Counted from the stretch's first letter, positions 18,576 to 26,634 are shown. The stretch: 46,304 nucleotides of DNA from Paracraurococcus ruber (GCF_004353985.1 NZ_SMOA01000022.1:1-46304); one strand, 5' to 3'. Notes: generated from the letters alone by a model not told the origin. Made by a program: numbers and translations.

Positions 18576-19943
18576 ATGACCACCGAGGAAACCGCGCAGG
18601 GGCGCCGCCCGGACCCGCTGGAGGCCCGCGCCCGCGCCCTGGCGCTGGCGGCGGGGCTCGATCCCGATTCGCGCATCCCGCATGAGAGCAAGGAAGGCCG
18701 CACCATGCCGGCCTGGGTGCGGTTCCGCACCGCCGCCCGCACCGCGCGCCAGGCGGAGATCGCGGAGGATGCCCGCGGCGCCCTGGCGCCGCAGCCCGCG
18801 GCCTACCGGGACAGCCCGCTGACCGTCTTCGGCGCGCACGAGCAGGCAACGCTCGACCAGATGCGCAACTGCATGGCGGTGGGCCGTGCCGTCGCCGGGG
18901 TGGTCTGCGCCGACGGCCATCTCGGCTATGCCCAGCCGGTCGGCGGCGTTATCGCCTATGAAGGGCAGGTCAGCATCAGCGGCGTCGGCTTCGACATCGC
19001 CTGCGGCAACATGGCGGTGCGGCTGGACACGCCCTTCGCGGCCATCCGCGGCCGCCTGCCGGTGATCCTGTCCGACATCACCGGCGTCATCTCCTTCGGC
19101 GTCGGCCGCGCCAATGCCGAACGCGTGCAGCACCCGGTGCTGGACGACGACGCGGCCTGGCAGGCCTCCGGCATGGCGGATTACCGGCAGAAGGCGGCGG
19201 CGCAGCTCGGCACGGTCGGGTCCGGCAACCACTATGTCGACCTGTTCGAGGACGAGGCGGGCCTCACCTGGATCGGCGTGCATTTCGGCAGCCGCGGCCT
19301 GGGGCACACCAGCGCCACGCGCTACCTGAAGCTCGCCGGCGGCAAGGACGGCATGCATGTGCCGCCGGCGGTGGTGGAGGAGGAGGGCAAGCTCGGCCAG
19401 CGCTACCTCGCGGCGATGGATCTGGCCGGCCGCTACGCCTATGCCGGGCGCGAATGGGTGGTGGAGCGGGTCCGGCGCATCCTCGGCGGCGCCGTGACCG
19501 ACAGCGTCCACAACCACCACAATTTCGCCTGGCGGGAACGGCATGGCGGCCGCGATCTCTGGGTGGTGCGGAAGGGTGCGACGCCGGCCTCCCCGGGCCA
19601 GCGCGGCTTCGTCGGCGGCTCCATGGGCGACGATGCCGTGATCTTGGAAGGCGTCGAGTCGCCCGCGGCCGCGGCGGCGCTCTACAGCACGGTGCATGGC
19701 GCCGGCTGCGTCTTCGGCCGGAAGGAGGCGATCCGCCGTTTCACCCGGCCGCAGATGGAGGCTTGGCTGCAGGAGCGCGGCGCGCTGCTGGCGGGCGGTG
19801 GGCTGGACGAGAGCCCGATGGCCTATCGCCGCCTGCCGGAAGTGCTGGCGCGGCACGAGGGCACCGTCCGCGTGCTGCACCGGCTGCGTCCGGTGGCGGT
19901 CGCCATGGCGGGGGAGGGGGAGTTCGATCCGTTCAAGGATTGA
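18576..19943 (+). CDS. rtcB: RtcB-family protein (RNA-splicing ligase homologue)
   Basis: About 455 residues. RtcB ligases join RNA 2',3'-cyclic phosphate and 5'-OH ends through a covalent His-GMP and Mn(II). The key segments are all present: DGHLGY (113-118), GVGFDIACGN with D140 and C143, GSGNHY (215-220), IGVHFGSRGLGH (H236), NHHNF (313-317), GGSMG (347-351) and the nucleotidylated His in VHGAG (H374). Two variations stand out: HGAGCVFGR replaces the usual HGAGR-x-x-SR, and there is a charged leader of about 75 residues before the core. This suggests a paralogous RtcB group rather than the tRNA-repair type. The start is uncertain: ATG at 18576 has a weak AGGCGAAG site; ATG at 18558 would add 6 residues. 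No rtcA or RtcR is nearby. Confidence 0.88.
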   Translation: MTTEETAQGRRPDPLEARARALALAAGLDPDSRIPHESKEGRTMPAWVRFRTAARTARQAEIAEDARGALAPQPAAYRDSPLTVFGAHEQATLDQMRNCMAVGRAVAGVVCADGHLGYAQPVGGVIAYEGQVSISGVGFDIACGNMAVRLDTPFAAIRGRLPVILSDITGVISFGVGRANAERVQHPVLDDDAAWQASGMADYRQKAAAQLGTVGSGNHYVDLFEDEAGLTWIGVHFGSRGLGHTSATRYLKLAGGKDGMHVPPAVVEEEGKLGQRYLAAMDLAGRYAYAGREWVVERVRRILGGAVTDSVHNHHNFAWRERHGGRDLWVVRKGATPASPGQRGFVGGSMGDDAVILEGVESPAAAAALYSTVHGAGCVFGRKEAIRRFTRPQMEAWLQERGALLAGGGLDESPMAYRRLPEVLARHEGTVRVLHRLRPVAVAMAGEGEFDPFKD

Positions 19944-19990
19944 GGAGGCGCCGCCCACCCCCGGCGCCGCCCCCCAGGGGCCGCAGGCGC

Positions 19991-20016
19991 CCCGGGCCTC
20001 GCCCGAGGGGCCCGGG
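19991..20016 (+). terminator. GC-rich hairpins after rtcB
   Basis: CCCGGGCC (19991-19998) and GGCCCGGG (20009-20016) form an 8-bp stem. A competing stem, GGCGCGC (20015-20021) with GCGCGCC (20031-20037), overlaps it. The stretch lies between rtcB and the tRNA gene and probably ends rtcB transcription. Confidence 0.5.
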
Positions 20017-20083
20017 CGCGCGGGTTCGAAGCGCGCCCCGGGGGCTGGCGTCCCGGCCCCCCCGGTGCTATCCCGCCCGACGT

Positions 20084-20160
20084 CGGAGCGTAGCGCAGCC
20101 TGGTAGCGCATCAGTCTGGGGGACTGGGGGTCGTGGGTTCAAATCCCGCCGCTCCGACCA
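20084..20160 (+). tRNA. tRNA-Pro (anticodon GGG)
   Basis: A 77-base cloverleaf can be drawn directly. The acceptor stem is CGGAGCG/CGCTCCG (20084-20090 and 20150-20156), the D stem GCGC/GCGC, and the anticodon stem TCAGT/ACTGG with loop CTGGGGG, which puts GGG at positions 34-36. The variable loop is 5 bases (GGGTC), the T stem GTGGG/CCCGC with loop TTCAAAT, and the discriminator A is followed by an encoded CCA. A C1-G72 pair is usual for bacterial tRNA-Pro. The last 22 bases are also the antisense of the final codons of the histidine kinase gene. Confidence 0.96.
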
Positions 20161-21512
20161 TCCGGCCCGCCCGGGAAGGCCAGCCGGACCCGCAGGCCAG
20201 GGGCGTTCTCCTCCAGTGACAACCCGATCCCGTGCAGCTCCGCCACCGCTGAGACCAGCGCCAGGCCCAGCCCTGTCCCGGGCGTCGCGCGGGCGGCGTC
20301 CAGACGGTGGAAGCGCCGCAGCACGGCGCCGCGGCTTTCCGGCGGGATGCCCGGCCCGTCATCCGCCACCGCCAGAATCGCGGCCGGCGAGAGCGTCACC
20401 ACGATCCGCCCGCCCGCCCTGCCATGCTTCACCGCATTGTCCAGCAGGTTGGACAGCATCTGGGTCACCAGGTCGCGGTCGCCCAGCACCGTGACGCCCG
20501 GGGCGATGTCCGTCTCCAGCCGCTGGCCACGCGCCTCGGCCGCGGGCGCATGCACCTCCGCCACGGTCTCCGCCACCGCCGAGAGGTCGAAGGGCGCGAA
20601 GGCGGCCCGCCGCGCGCCGCTCTCCACCTGGGCGATCCGCAGCAGCGCGGCGAAGATGTCCAGGAGCCGCTCGCATTCGGCGATGGCGCCTTCCGTCGCG
20701 GCCCGCCAGGCGGCCTCGTCCTGCGCGGTCCGCAGTGCCGCCTCCAGCCGCTGCCGCAGCCGGTTCAGCGGCGTCCGCAGGTCATGCGCGATGTCGTCGG
20801 TCACCTGCCGCAGGGTCGCCATCAGTCCCTGCAGGCGGTCGAGCGTGGTGTTGATCCGACCCGCCAGCTGGTCGAATTCGTCACGGCCCGCGCGGATCGG
20901 CAGGCGATGGCCGATCTCCCCCGCCTCCACCCGCGCCAGCGCCGCATCCATGGCCGCCGCACGCCGCGTCACGCCGCGGCCGACCAGCCCGCCGCCGACC
21001 AGCCCCAGCAGCAGCGCCGCCCCGCCGACCCAGCCGGCGGCCGAGAGCAGGAAGCCTTCCAGCTGCCGCACCGGCGCGACGTCCCGCCCCACCACCAGGA
21101 AGCCGCCGCCGGGCAGCGGCGTGCCGAGCGCCAGCGCCTCCGCCGCGACCCCGCCGCCGGCGACCTGCAGCCTTTCCCAGCCCGGGCTGCGGGGTGCCGT
21201 CGCCAGGTTGCCCGCCAGCCTTCGCCCGTCCGGCGCGGCCAGCAGGTAGAATTGCGTGCCGCTGCGGTCGGCACCCAGCCGCGCCTCGATGGACAGCGCG
21301 GCGGAAGGCGCGCCACCCAGCCGCGCCGATTGCAGCAGCACGCCGGTGTCGCGCTCCACCTCCTGCGCCAGTTGCCGCAGGGCGAAGCCGGTCGTCGCCC
21401 ACCAGGCCACGGCCGAGAGCGCGACGGTCCCCAGCAGGGTCAGCGCCAGGTGCAGCAGGGTGATGCGGAAGGCGGTGGTGCGCCACCAGCCGGCGAGGTC
21501 AGTCGGGCGCAC
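20139..21512 (-). CDS. Two-component sensor histidine kinase
   Basis: A 457-residue membrane kinase. It has a transmembrane helix at about 17-38, a periplasmic sensor of about 110 residues, and a second helix at about 152-178. A HAMP region follows, then the H-box DIAHDLRTPLNRL (H243), the N-box LSNLLDNAVKHG, G1 DDGPGIP and G2 GTGLGLAL. It starts with GTG at 21512 and overlaps the response regulator gene by 14 bases, so the pair is coupled. The C-terminal codons and stop run into the 3' end of the tRNA-Pro gene on the other strand, so the last residues (about GRSGGI) are dictated by tRNA sequence. The signal is unknown; an envelope-stress role is suggested by the divergent degP. Confidence 0.92.
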   Translation of the reverse strand: MRPTDLAGWWRTTAFRITLLHLALTLLGTVALSAVAWWATTGFALRQLAQEVERDTGVLLQSARLGGAPSAALSIEARLGADRSGTQFYLLAAPDGRRLAGNLATAPRSPGWERLQVAGGGVAAEALALGTPLPGGGFLVVGRDVAPVRQLEGFLLSAAGWVGGAALLLGLVGGGLVGRGVTRRAAAMDAALARVEAGEIGHRLPIRAGRDEFDQLAGRINTTLDRLQGLMATLRQVTDDIAHDLRTPLNRLRQRLEAALRTAQDEAAWRAATEGAIAECERLLDIFAALLRIAQVESGARRAAFAPFDLSAVAETVAEVHAPAAEARGQRLETDIAPGVTVLGDRDLVTQMLSNLLDNAVKHGRAGGRIVVTLSPAAILAVADDGPGIPPESRGAVLRRFHRLDAARATPGTGLGLALVSAVAELHGIGLSLEENAPGLRVRLAFPGGPDGRSGGI

Positions 21513-22176
21513 GGAGGCAGTAGCCGGCGCCGCGCATCGTATGGATCAGCGGCGGCGCGCCGTCGCGGTCCAGCTTGGCGCGGAGGCGGCTAATATGCGT
21601 CTCCACCACGCTGGTCTTGGGGTCGAAGTGGAAGTCCCAGACGCCTTCCAGCAGCATGGTGCGCGTCACCACCTGGCCGGCGCGACGCATGAGGTATTCC
21701 AGCAGGCGGAACTCGCGCGGCTGCAGGTCGATCCTCTGGCCGGCGCGCGTCACCACGCGCTTCAGCAGGTCCATCTCCAGGTCGGCGACGCGCAGCACGG
21801 TGGGCTCGGCGGAGAGCGGCGGGCGGCGCGCCAGGGCGTTCAGCCGTGCCATCAGCTCGGCGAAGGCGAAGGGCTTTCCGAGATAGTCGTCGGCGCCGGC
21901 CTCCAGCCCCTCCACCCGGTCGCCGACGCCCGCACGGGCCGTGAGGAACAGCGCCGGCGTCCGCACCCCCGCCGCGCGCAGCGCCCGCACCAGCCCGAGC
22001 CCGTCCAGCTTCGGCAGCATGCGGTCCACCACCAGCACGTCATAGGCGCCGTCGGTCGCCAGGAACAAACCCTCCCGCCCATCGGTCGCCTGGTCCACGG
22101 TGTGGCCGGCCTCGGTCAGGCCGCGGACGACATAGCCCGCCGTCTCGGCATCGTCCTCCACCACCAGGATCTTCAC
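21499..22176 (-). CDS. OmpR/PhoB-family response regulator
   Basis: A 225-residue DNA-binding regulator. The receiver domain has acidic residues EDD at 7-9, the phosphoacceptor D51 in VVDRMLP, T79 in FLTAR and K101 in LGKPF. A Trans_reg_C winged helix (about 128-222) includes LQPREFRLLEYLM and SVVETHISRLRAKL. The longer open frame reaches 22710, but homology begins at the GTG at 22176 (VKILVVEDD), so that is the start. It is the first gene of a - strand operon with the kinase and faces degP across 172 bases, which makes degP a likely target. Confidence 0.93.
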   Translation of the reverse strand: MKILVVEDDAETAGYVVRGLTEAGHTVDQATDGREGLFLATDGAYDVLVVDRMLPKLDGLGLVRALRAAGVRTPALFLTARAGVGDRVEGLEAGADDYLGKPFAFAELMARLNALARRPPLSAEPTVLRVADLEMDLLKRVVTRAGQRIDLQPREFRLLEYLMRRAGQVVTRTMLLEGVWDFHFDPKTSVVETHISRLRAKLDRDGAPPLIHTMRGAGYCLRAPD

Positions 22177-22253
22177 CGCGGCGCTCCGACCATACGGATT
22201 GGTATGCCTCGGGGCAGGGCGCGGGCAAGCGCCCGGGCCTTTCATGCGGCCAT

Positions 22254-22271
22254 GCCACCCCACCGGGTGGC
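22254..22271 (+). promoter_or_regulatory. Hairpin in the degP leader / divergent control region
   Basis: GCCACCC and GGGTGGC form a perfect 7-bp stem with a CACC loop, about 78 bases before the degP start. A second stem, GGGCGC/GCGCCC, lies at 22217-22234. Both are in the 172-base region between the response regulator gene and degP. They could be operators or leader structures. I see no clear tandem OmpR-type repeat. Confidence 0.35.
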
Positions 22272-22348
22272 CCCGGCCAGGCCGGCGCGGGGCAGCAATG
22301 CCCCGGATCGCCGGCCCGTCCGCCACCGAGGTTCCTGGAGGCCCCACC

Positions 22349-23809
22349 ATGCCCAACCCGACGCGCCGCACCCGGATCATCGCCGCCAGCGCCCTGGCGC
22401 TGGCCCTCGGCACCACCGCGCTCACCCCTGTCTGGCACGCCCAGGCCCAGGACCGGGCACAGTCGCAGCCGGCCGCCGCGCCGGCCGGCACCGCCATCGC
22501 CCTGCCGCGGCAGCCTGGCCCGGATTTCGCCGACCTCGCGGCCCGGGTCGCGCCCGCGGTCGTCCGCGTCTCCGTCACCGGCCATGCGCGCGCCCAGGCG
22601 GTGGACCTGCCGTCCGAGCTGCGCGGCACGCCCTTCGAGCGTTTCTTCCAGCAGCGCCAGCAGGCCGAGCGGCCGCACCGGACCATGGGCCAGGGCAGCG
22701 GCTTCATCATCGACCCCAGCGGCTATGTCGTGACCAACAACCATGTGGTGGGCGAGGCGGACAGCGTCCGCGTCGAGCTGGCCGATGGCCGCGACCTGCC
22801 GGCCAAGGTCGTCGGCACCGACCCGAAGACCGATATCGCCCTGCTGAAGATCGAGGCCGGGCGCGACCTGCCGACCGTCGGCTTCGGCGCCAGCGACCGC
22901 GTGCGGGTCGGCGAATGGGTGCTGGCCATGGGCAACCCCTTCGGCCTGGGCGGCACCGCGACCGCCGGCATCGTCTCGGCCCGCGGCCGGCAGATCGGCG
23001 CCGGGCCCTATGACGACTTCATCCAGACCGACGCCTCCATCAACCCCGGCAATTCCGGCGGCCCGCTGTTCAACGCTGCCGGCGAGGTGGTGGGGGTGAA
23101 CTCGGCGATCTTCTCGCCGTCGGGCGGCAATATCGGCATCGGCTTCGCCATCCCGTCCTCCATGGTGCAGGGCATTGTCGCCCAGCTGAAGGACACCGGG
23201 CGCGTGGAGCGCGGCTGGCTGGGCGTGTCCATGCAGCGGCTGGACGCGGAGCTCGCCTCGGCGCTGTCCATCCAGGCGGAGAAGGGCGTGCTGATCGGCG
23301 GCGTGGAGCGCAATGGCCCGGCGGCCAAGGCGGGCGTGCAAGCGGGCGACGTCGTCACCGCGGTGGGCGACCGCGCCATCCGCCTGCCGCGCGACCTGGC
23401 GGAGGCGGTGGCCGGCGTGAAGCCCGGCCAGGCGGTGACGCTGCACCTGCTGCGCGACGGCAAGCCGGTGGAACAGCACGTCACCCTGGGGCAGATGCCC
23501 GACACGCGGGAGGCCCGCGCCGGCGGCGAGGAGCGGCAGTCCCAGGCCCGACTCGGCCTCGCCCTGGCGCCGAATCGCGGCGGGGAGGGTGCGGTGGTGG
23601 CCGAGGTGCAGCCCGACAGCATGGCGGCCGCGCAGGGGCTGCAGCCCGGCGACGTGATCCTGCGGGCCAACGGCCGCGACGTGAAGGCGCCGCGCGACGT
23701 GCTGGAAGCGGTGAACGCGGCGCGCAAGGACGGCAAGCAGGCGGTGGCGCTGCAGATCGAGCGCGATGGCGGGCGGGCCTTCGTGGCGCTGCCTCTGCGG
23801 GCGTCGTGA
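22349..23809 (+). CDS. degP: Periplasmic serine protease, Do/DegP (HtrA) family
   Basis: A 486-residue periplasmic protease/chaperone. A Sec-type signal (TRRTRIIAASALALALGTTAL, cut near AQAQ, about residue 34) is followed by a trypsin-like domain with the triad H132 (NNHVV), D162 (KTDIALLKI) and S236 (NPGNSGGPL). Two PDZ domains follow (about 270-360 and 390-480), with GWLGVS at the start of the first. The start at 22349 is chosen over a frame opening at 22199 because GGAGGCCCC precedes it and the signal peptide follows. It is divergent from a two-component system, a common arrangement for envelope-stress proteases. Three hairpins follow its stop. Confidence 0.95.
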   Translation: MPNPTRRTRIIAASALALALGTTALTPVWHAQAQDRAQSQPAAAPAGTAIALPRQPGPDFADLAARVAPAVVRVSVTGHARAQAVDLPSELRGTPFERFFQQRQQAERPHRTMGQGSGFIIDPSGYVVTNNHVVGEADSVRVELADGRDLPAKVVGTDPKTDIALLKIEAGRDLPTVGFGASDRVRVGEWVLAMGNPFGLGGTATAGIVSARGRQIGAGPYDDFIQTDASINPGNSGGPLFNAAGEVVGVNSAIFSPSGGNIGIGFAIPSSMVQGIVAQLKDTGRVERGWLGVSMQRLDAELASALSIQAEKGVLIGGVERNGPAAKAGVQAGDVVTAVGDRAIRLPRDLAEAVAGVKPGQAVTLHLLRDGKPVEQHVTLGQMPDTREARAGGEERQSQARLGLALAPNRGGEGAVVAEVQPDSMAAAQGLQPGDVILRANGRDVKAPRDVLEAVNAARKDGKQAVALQIERDGGRAFVALPLRAS

Positions 23810-23810
23810 T

Positions 23811-23948
23811 GCAGGGAGGGCTCTGCCCTCCCTGCACCCACCTGCCAAGGGCCGAATGGCCCTTGGAACCCTCGAGTCCGACGAAGGCCGGTCCAGGGGT
23901 CGCCTGCGCCCTGGCAGGGTGGGTTCGGGAGGGGCAGGGTCCCTCCCG
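23811..23948. repeat. Three-hairpin intergenic element between convergent genes
   Basis: Three stems lie in a row. GCAGGGAGGGC/GCCCTCCCTGC (23811-23835) is a perfect 11-bp stem with a TCT loop. CCAAGGGCC/GGCCCTTGG (23845-23866) is a perfect 9-bp stem with a GAAT loop. CGGGAGGG/CCCTCCCG (23926-23948) is 8 bp with a 7-base loop. The first begins one base after the degP stop and the last ends 5 bases before the convergent rutE-like stop. It can act as a bidirectional terminator. The modular look also resembles a REP/BIME-type dispersed element. Confidence 0.7.
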
Positions 23949-23953
23949 ATCCG

Positions 23954-24535
23954 TCAGGCGATCTGGCAGGCTTCCTCGAAGGGCAGGCGCGGCAGCTTGC
24001 CGTAGAGGCCTGCCGGGTCGCCATGGCCGAGGTTGCAGAGGAAGTTCGACTTGATGGTGGTGCCGGCGAAGAAGGCCTCGTCCACCTTCGCCTTGTCGAA
24101 GCCTGACATGGCGCCGACATCGATGCCGATGGCCCGAGCCGCCAGCATCAGGTAGGCGCCCTGCAGCGTGCCGTTGCGGAAGGCGGTTTCCTCGGCCAGG
24201 GCCGGGCTGCTGGTGAACCAGGACCGCGCATCGGCGTGCGGGAACAGGACGGGCAGCTTCTCGTAGAACTGCATGTCGGTGCCGATGATGACCGTCACCG
24301 GCGCCGCCATCGTCTTCTCCAGGTTGCCGGAGGAGAGGGCAGGGCGAAGCTTCTCCTTCCCCTCGGGCGACATGACGAAGACGAAGCGCGCCGGCGAGCA
24401 ATTGGCCGAGGTCGGGCCCATCTTCAGGATGTCGTAAAGCTGGCGGATCTGCGCCTCCGTCACCCCCTCCGGCGTCCACTTGTTCTGGGTGCGCGCATTG
24501 AGGAACAGCGCGTCCAGGGCGGCCTGGTCGATCAT
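23954..24535 (-). CDS. rutE: RutE-like nitroreductase-family malonic semialdehyde reductase
   Basis: A 193-residue FMN-dependent oxidoreductase. It matches the RutE/HadB type in length and in the N-terminus ([19 protein letters not shown]) and in [14 protein letters not shown]. In the rut pathway this enzyme reduces malonic semialdehyde to 3-hydroxypropionate. The start at 24535 is chosen because homology begins there and GGAG lies about 7 bases upstream; an open frame reaches 24661. It is the last gene of the - strand operon that begins with rutA. A general nitroreductase role is possible, but the rutA linkage favours the rut function. Confidence 0.85.
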   Translation of the reverse strand: MIDQAALDALFLNARTQNKWTPEGVTEAQIRQLYDILKMGPTSANCSPARFVFVMSPEGKEKLRPALSSGNLEKTMAAPVTVIIGTDMQFYEKLPVLFPHADARSWFTSSPALAEETAFRNGTLQGAYLMLAARAIGIDVGAMSGFDKAKVDEAFFAGTTIKSNFLCNLGHGDPAGLYGKLPRLPFEEACQIA

Positions 24536-24587
24536 CTCGGTCTCCGTCGCTCGTCCGGCATGCCGGCGCATCGTTGGTGGAGCAGGG

Positions 24588-25274
24588 TCACGCGTCCGGG
24601 CCCGGTGGCCTTCCCGCGATCCGCTCCAGTCCCGCCAGGACCTCGGCCACCGGCAGCACATCGGCGTACTTCACTGCCATATCGTAGAGGTTGGCGAAAT
24701 GGGGGCTTTCGTGCCGGTCGGCCACCGCCTCCTCCGGTACCACCATCCGGAAGCCGCAGGACAGGCCGTCCACCACCGTCGCCCGCACGCAGCCGGAGGT
24801 GGAGCCCCCCGTCACTACCACCGTGTCCACCCGGTGGAAGGTCAGCAGCGACCGCAGGTTGGTCTCGAAGAAGGCGGAGGCCATGCGCTTGTTGATGAGG
24901 ATGTCCGCCGGCGCGCGGTCCAGCCGCGGGTCCAGCGCGGCGCGCGGCGAGCCTTCCTTGATGTTCTGCAGGCTGTCCGGCGTGTCGGTCCGGGTGCCCC
25001 AGACGCCGCAATCCTCGCCCGAGGGCAGATAGGCGACATAGGTCCAGACCACCGGAAAGCCGCGCCCGCGGCAGAGCGCGGCCAGCGCATTCACATGCTC
25101 GACCTGCCGCGGGTCGGTCTCATAGGCGGTGACGTAGGTGTCCGGCTGGGTATAGGCGCATTGCAGGTCCACATTCACCAGCGCGGCGCGCCGGCCGAAG
25201 CCGAAGCGCGCCCGCGGCGGGGCCGCCTTGAGCGCGGCATAGAGCTGCCGCGCGGTCTTGCCGTCCTCGATCAT
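24588..25274 (-). CDS. Isochorismatase-family amidohydrolase, N-carbamoylsarcosine-amidase-like
   Basis: A 228-residue cysteine hydrolase. The catalytic triad is D36 (VNVDLQ), K129 ([12 protein letters not shown]) and C162 ([14 protein letters not shown]). TSGCVRAT and the following [13 protein letters not shown] look more like N-carbamoylsarcosine amidase than RutB, whose loop is of the TNVCV type. Both enzymes cleave a ureido (carbamoyl-amine) group. In this operon it may replace RutB and act on ureidoacrylate or a related ureide from the RutA reaction; that is inference. Starts at 25292 and 25274 are both possible; I use 25274 because GGGAACG precedes it. It lies between the binding protein and rutE. 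Confidence 0.85.
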   Translation of the reverse strand: MIEDGKTARQLYAALKAAPPRARFGFGRRAALVNVDLQCAYTQPDTYVTAYETDPRQVEHVNALAALCRGRGFPVVWTYVAYLPSGEDCGVWGTRTDTPDSLQNIKEGSPRAALDPRLDRAPADILINKRMASAFFETNLRSLLTFHRVDTVVVTGGSTSGCVRATVVDGLSCGFRMVVPEEAVADRHESPHFANLYDMAVKYADVLPVAEVLAGLERIAGRPPGPDA

Positions 25275-25295
25275 GCGCCGTTCCCGAACCATTTT

Positions 25296-25355
25296 CCCGG
25301 CCAGCTTGGAGGCTGCCGGGCATGACCTTCATGGCCGGCGCGAACTTGCCGCGCC
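25296..25355 (-). repeat. Intercistronic hairpins between binding protein and amidohydrolase
   Basis: CCCGGCCAGC pairs with GCTGCCGGG with one bulge near 25296-25320. GGCGCG (25337-25342) pairs with CGCGCC (25350-25355) around a 7-base loop. They fill the 133-base gap after the ABC binding-protein gene on the - strand. They may lower expression of the two enzyme genes relative to the transporter, or stabilise the upstream mRNA. Confidence 0.4.
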
Positions 25356-25407
25356 GACCCCGCGCGCGATGCCCGTGTCCGGCCGCCGGAGCGCCCGGAC
25401 AGCGACA

Positions 25408-26559
25408 TCAGGCGGCCAGGAACTCGTTCCACTTTTCGGTGTAGTAGTCTAGGTTCTTCGGCCGCGTGTTCCAGACATAGACCTTGGCCGCCCGCTGTTC
25501 GAGCGAGCCGCCGTCCCGCCCGACGCCGCCATAGACTTCCGCCACCAGGTTGGCCGGCAGGTAGTTGCCGTAGGTCTCGACCGTGGAGAAATAGCCGATC
25601 TCGCTCTGGCGGGCGCCGGCAAAGCCCTCCAGCCAGAAATTCAGCCATTCGTAGCAGACATCGAGGTTGCGGGTGCTGGCGGCGATGGACTGGCCGACGC
25701 ACCAGGCGCGATAGCCTTCCTTGGCGACGGCGTAGCGCACGGGGATGCCCTTGCCCGCCACCTCCACCACCACCGGCCACCAGGCATCGGCGATCCACAC
25801 CTCCTCCGACGCCATCAGGTTCACCAGCTCCCCATAGGCCCGCCAGAGCGCGCGGAAATGGCCTTCCTTCTTCTTCTCCTTCAGGAAGGCGACGACGGTG
25901 TCCACCTCCTTCTCCGTCAGCCCGGTCGGGTCGGTGCTGGCCGGCAGCAGGCCCAGCGCTTTCATCCCCAGCGCCGCGTCCAGCATACCCAGCCAGTCGA
26001 TGCCGAACAGCGCCACCTTGCCGCGGTACTTGGGATTGAACAGCTCGCCCCAGGACAGCTCGTTGTTCTCGGCCTGCACATGCTTCGTGTTGTAGCCGAT
26101 GCTGTCCATCTGGAAGAAGCAGGGCATGAAGGAGACCTGCGAGCGGCCCTCGTCCATGTACATCATGCGGCCGGGATTGGCGCCGAGGCCGAGCGGCGAG
26201 CCGGGCGTCGCCCGGCCTTCGCGCAGCAGCGGATGCAGCTTCGACCAGTTCGCAATGCGGGAGGTGTCGATCGGCTGGATCAGCTTCTCGCCCTGGGCGA
26301 AGGCGGCGAAGGGCGCGTCGATGGTCACGCAGTCCACCGGCGCGGTGCGCATGCGGTCCACCCGCGCCTGGGTGGAGGGGTTCACCCAGGGCCGCGGCGT
26401 GATGCTGGTGCGGCGGGCGAATTCGCGCAGGATCGGCTCCCGCATGTCGAAGCTGGCGCCGGCCAGGTTGATCACCCTGGCCTGCGCCCGGCCGAGGCTG
26501 GGGGCGAAGAGGCCCGTGGCCGCGGCGGCCCCGAGCAGATGGCGACGCTGGATCGTCAT
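25408..26559 (-). CDS. ABC transporter substrate-binding protein, spermidine/iron type
   Basis: A 383-residue periplasmic binding protein of the PotD/AfuA (SBP family 1/6-like) class. The N-terminus is a Tat signal (QRRHLLGAAAATG, residues 4-16, cut near GRAQA). NLAGASFDMREPILREFARR begins the mature domain; YFSTVETYGNYLPA and a WNEF C-terminus follow. It belongs to the operon rutA-ATPase-permease-permease-SBP-amidohydrolase-rutE, so its ligand is plausibly the RutA substrate (a pyrimidine or related compound) rather than a polyamine. The sequence alone does not identify the ligand. Confidence 0.9.
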   Translation of the reverse strand: MTIQRRHLLGAAAATGLFAPSLGRAQARVINLAGASFDMREPILREFARRTSITPRPWVNPSTQARVDRMRTAPVDCVTIDAPFAAFAQGEKLIQPIDTSRIANWSKLHPLLREGRATPGSPLGLGANPGRMMYMDEGRSQVSFMPCFFQMDSIGYNTKHVQAENNELSWGELFNPKYRGKVALFGIDWLGMLDAALGMKALGLLPASTDPTGLTEKEVDTVVAFLKEKKKEGHFRALWRAYGELVNLMASEEVWIADAWWPVVVEVAGKGIPVRYAVAKEGYRAWCVGQSIAASTRNLDVCYEWLNFWLEGFAGARQSEIGYFSTVETYGNYLPANLVAEVYGGVGRDGGSLEQRAAKVYVWNTRPKNLDYYTEKWNEFLAA

Positions 26560-26594
26560 ATGGGTGCTCCTCGAGGGTCAATGGCAGTCGAACC

Positions 26595-26634
26595 CGTGCC
26601 CGCGCAGCCGCCGGGGGGCGTCCTCGCGGGCACG
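26595..26634 (-). repeat. 10-bp inverted repeat upstream of the ABC binding-protein gene
   Basis: CGTGCCCGCG (26595-26604) and CGCGGGCACG (26625-26634) form a perfect 10-bp stem with a 20-base loop, in the 80-base gap between the second permease gene and the binding-protein gene. In many ABC operons such a hairpin protects mRNA and helps make more binding protein than permease. Confidence 0.5.

Noticed and set aside
20084-20160. Integration site of a genomic island at tRNA-Pro
   Set aside because: No integrase and no second copy of the tRNA 3' end were seen in the window, so the overlap with the kinase gene alone does not show an island.
24536-24661. N-terminal extension of the RutE-like reductase
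   Set aside because: The added residues are Arg/Trp-rich with no homology; family homology and a ribosome-binding site begin at 24535.
24588-25274. Direct assignment of the amidohydrolase as RutB
   Set aside because: The active-site loop and following segment resemble N-carbamoylsarcosine amidase more than RutB; only the operon position suggests a RutB-like role.
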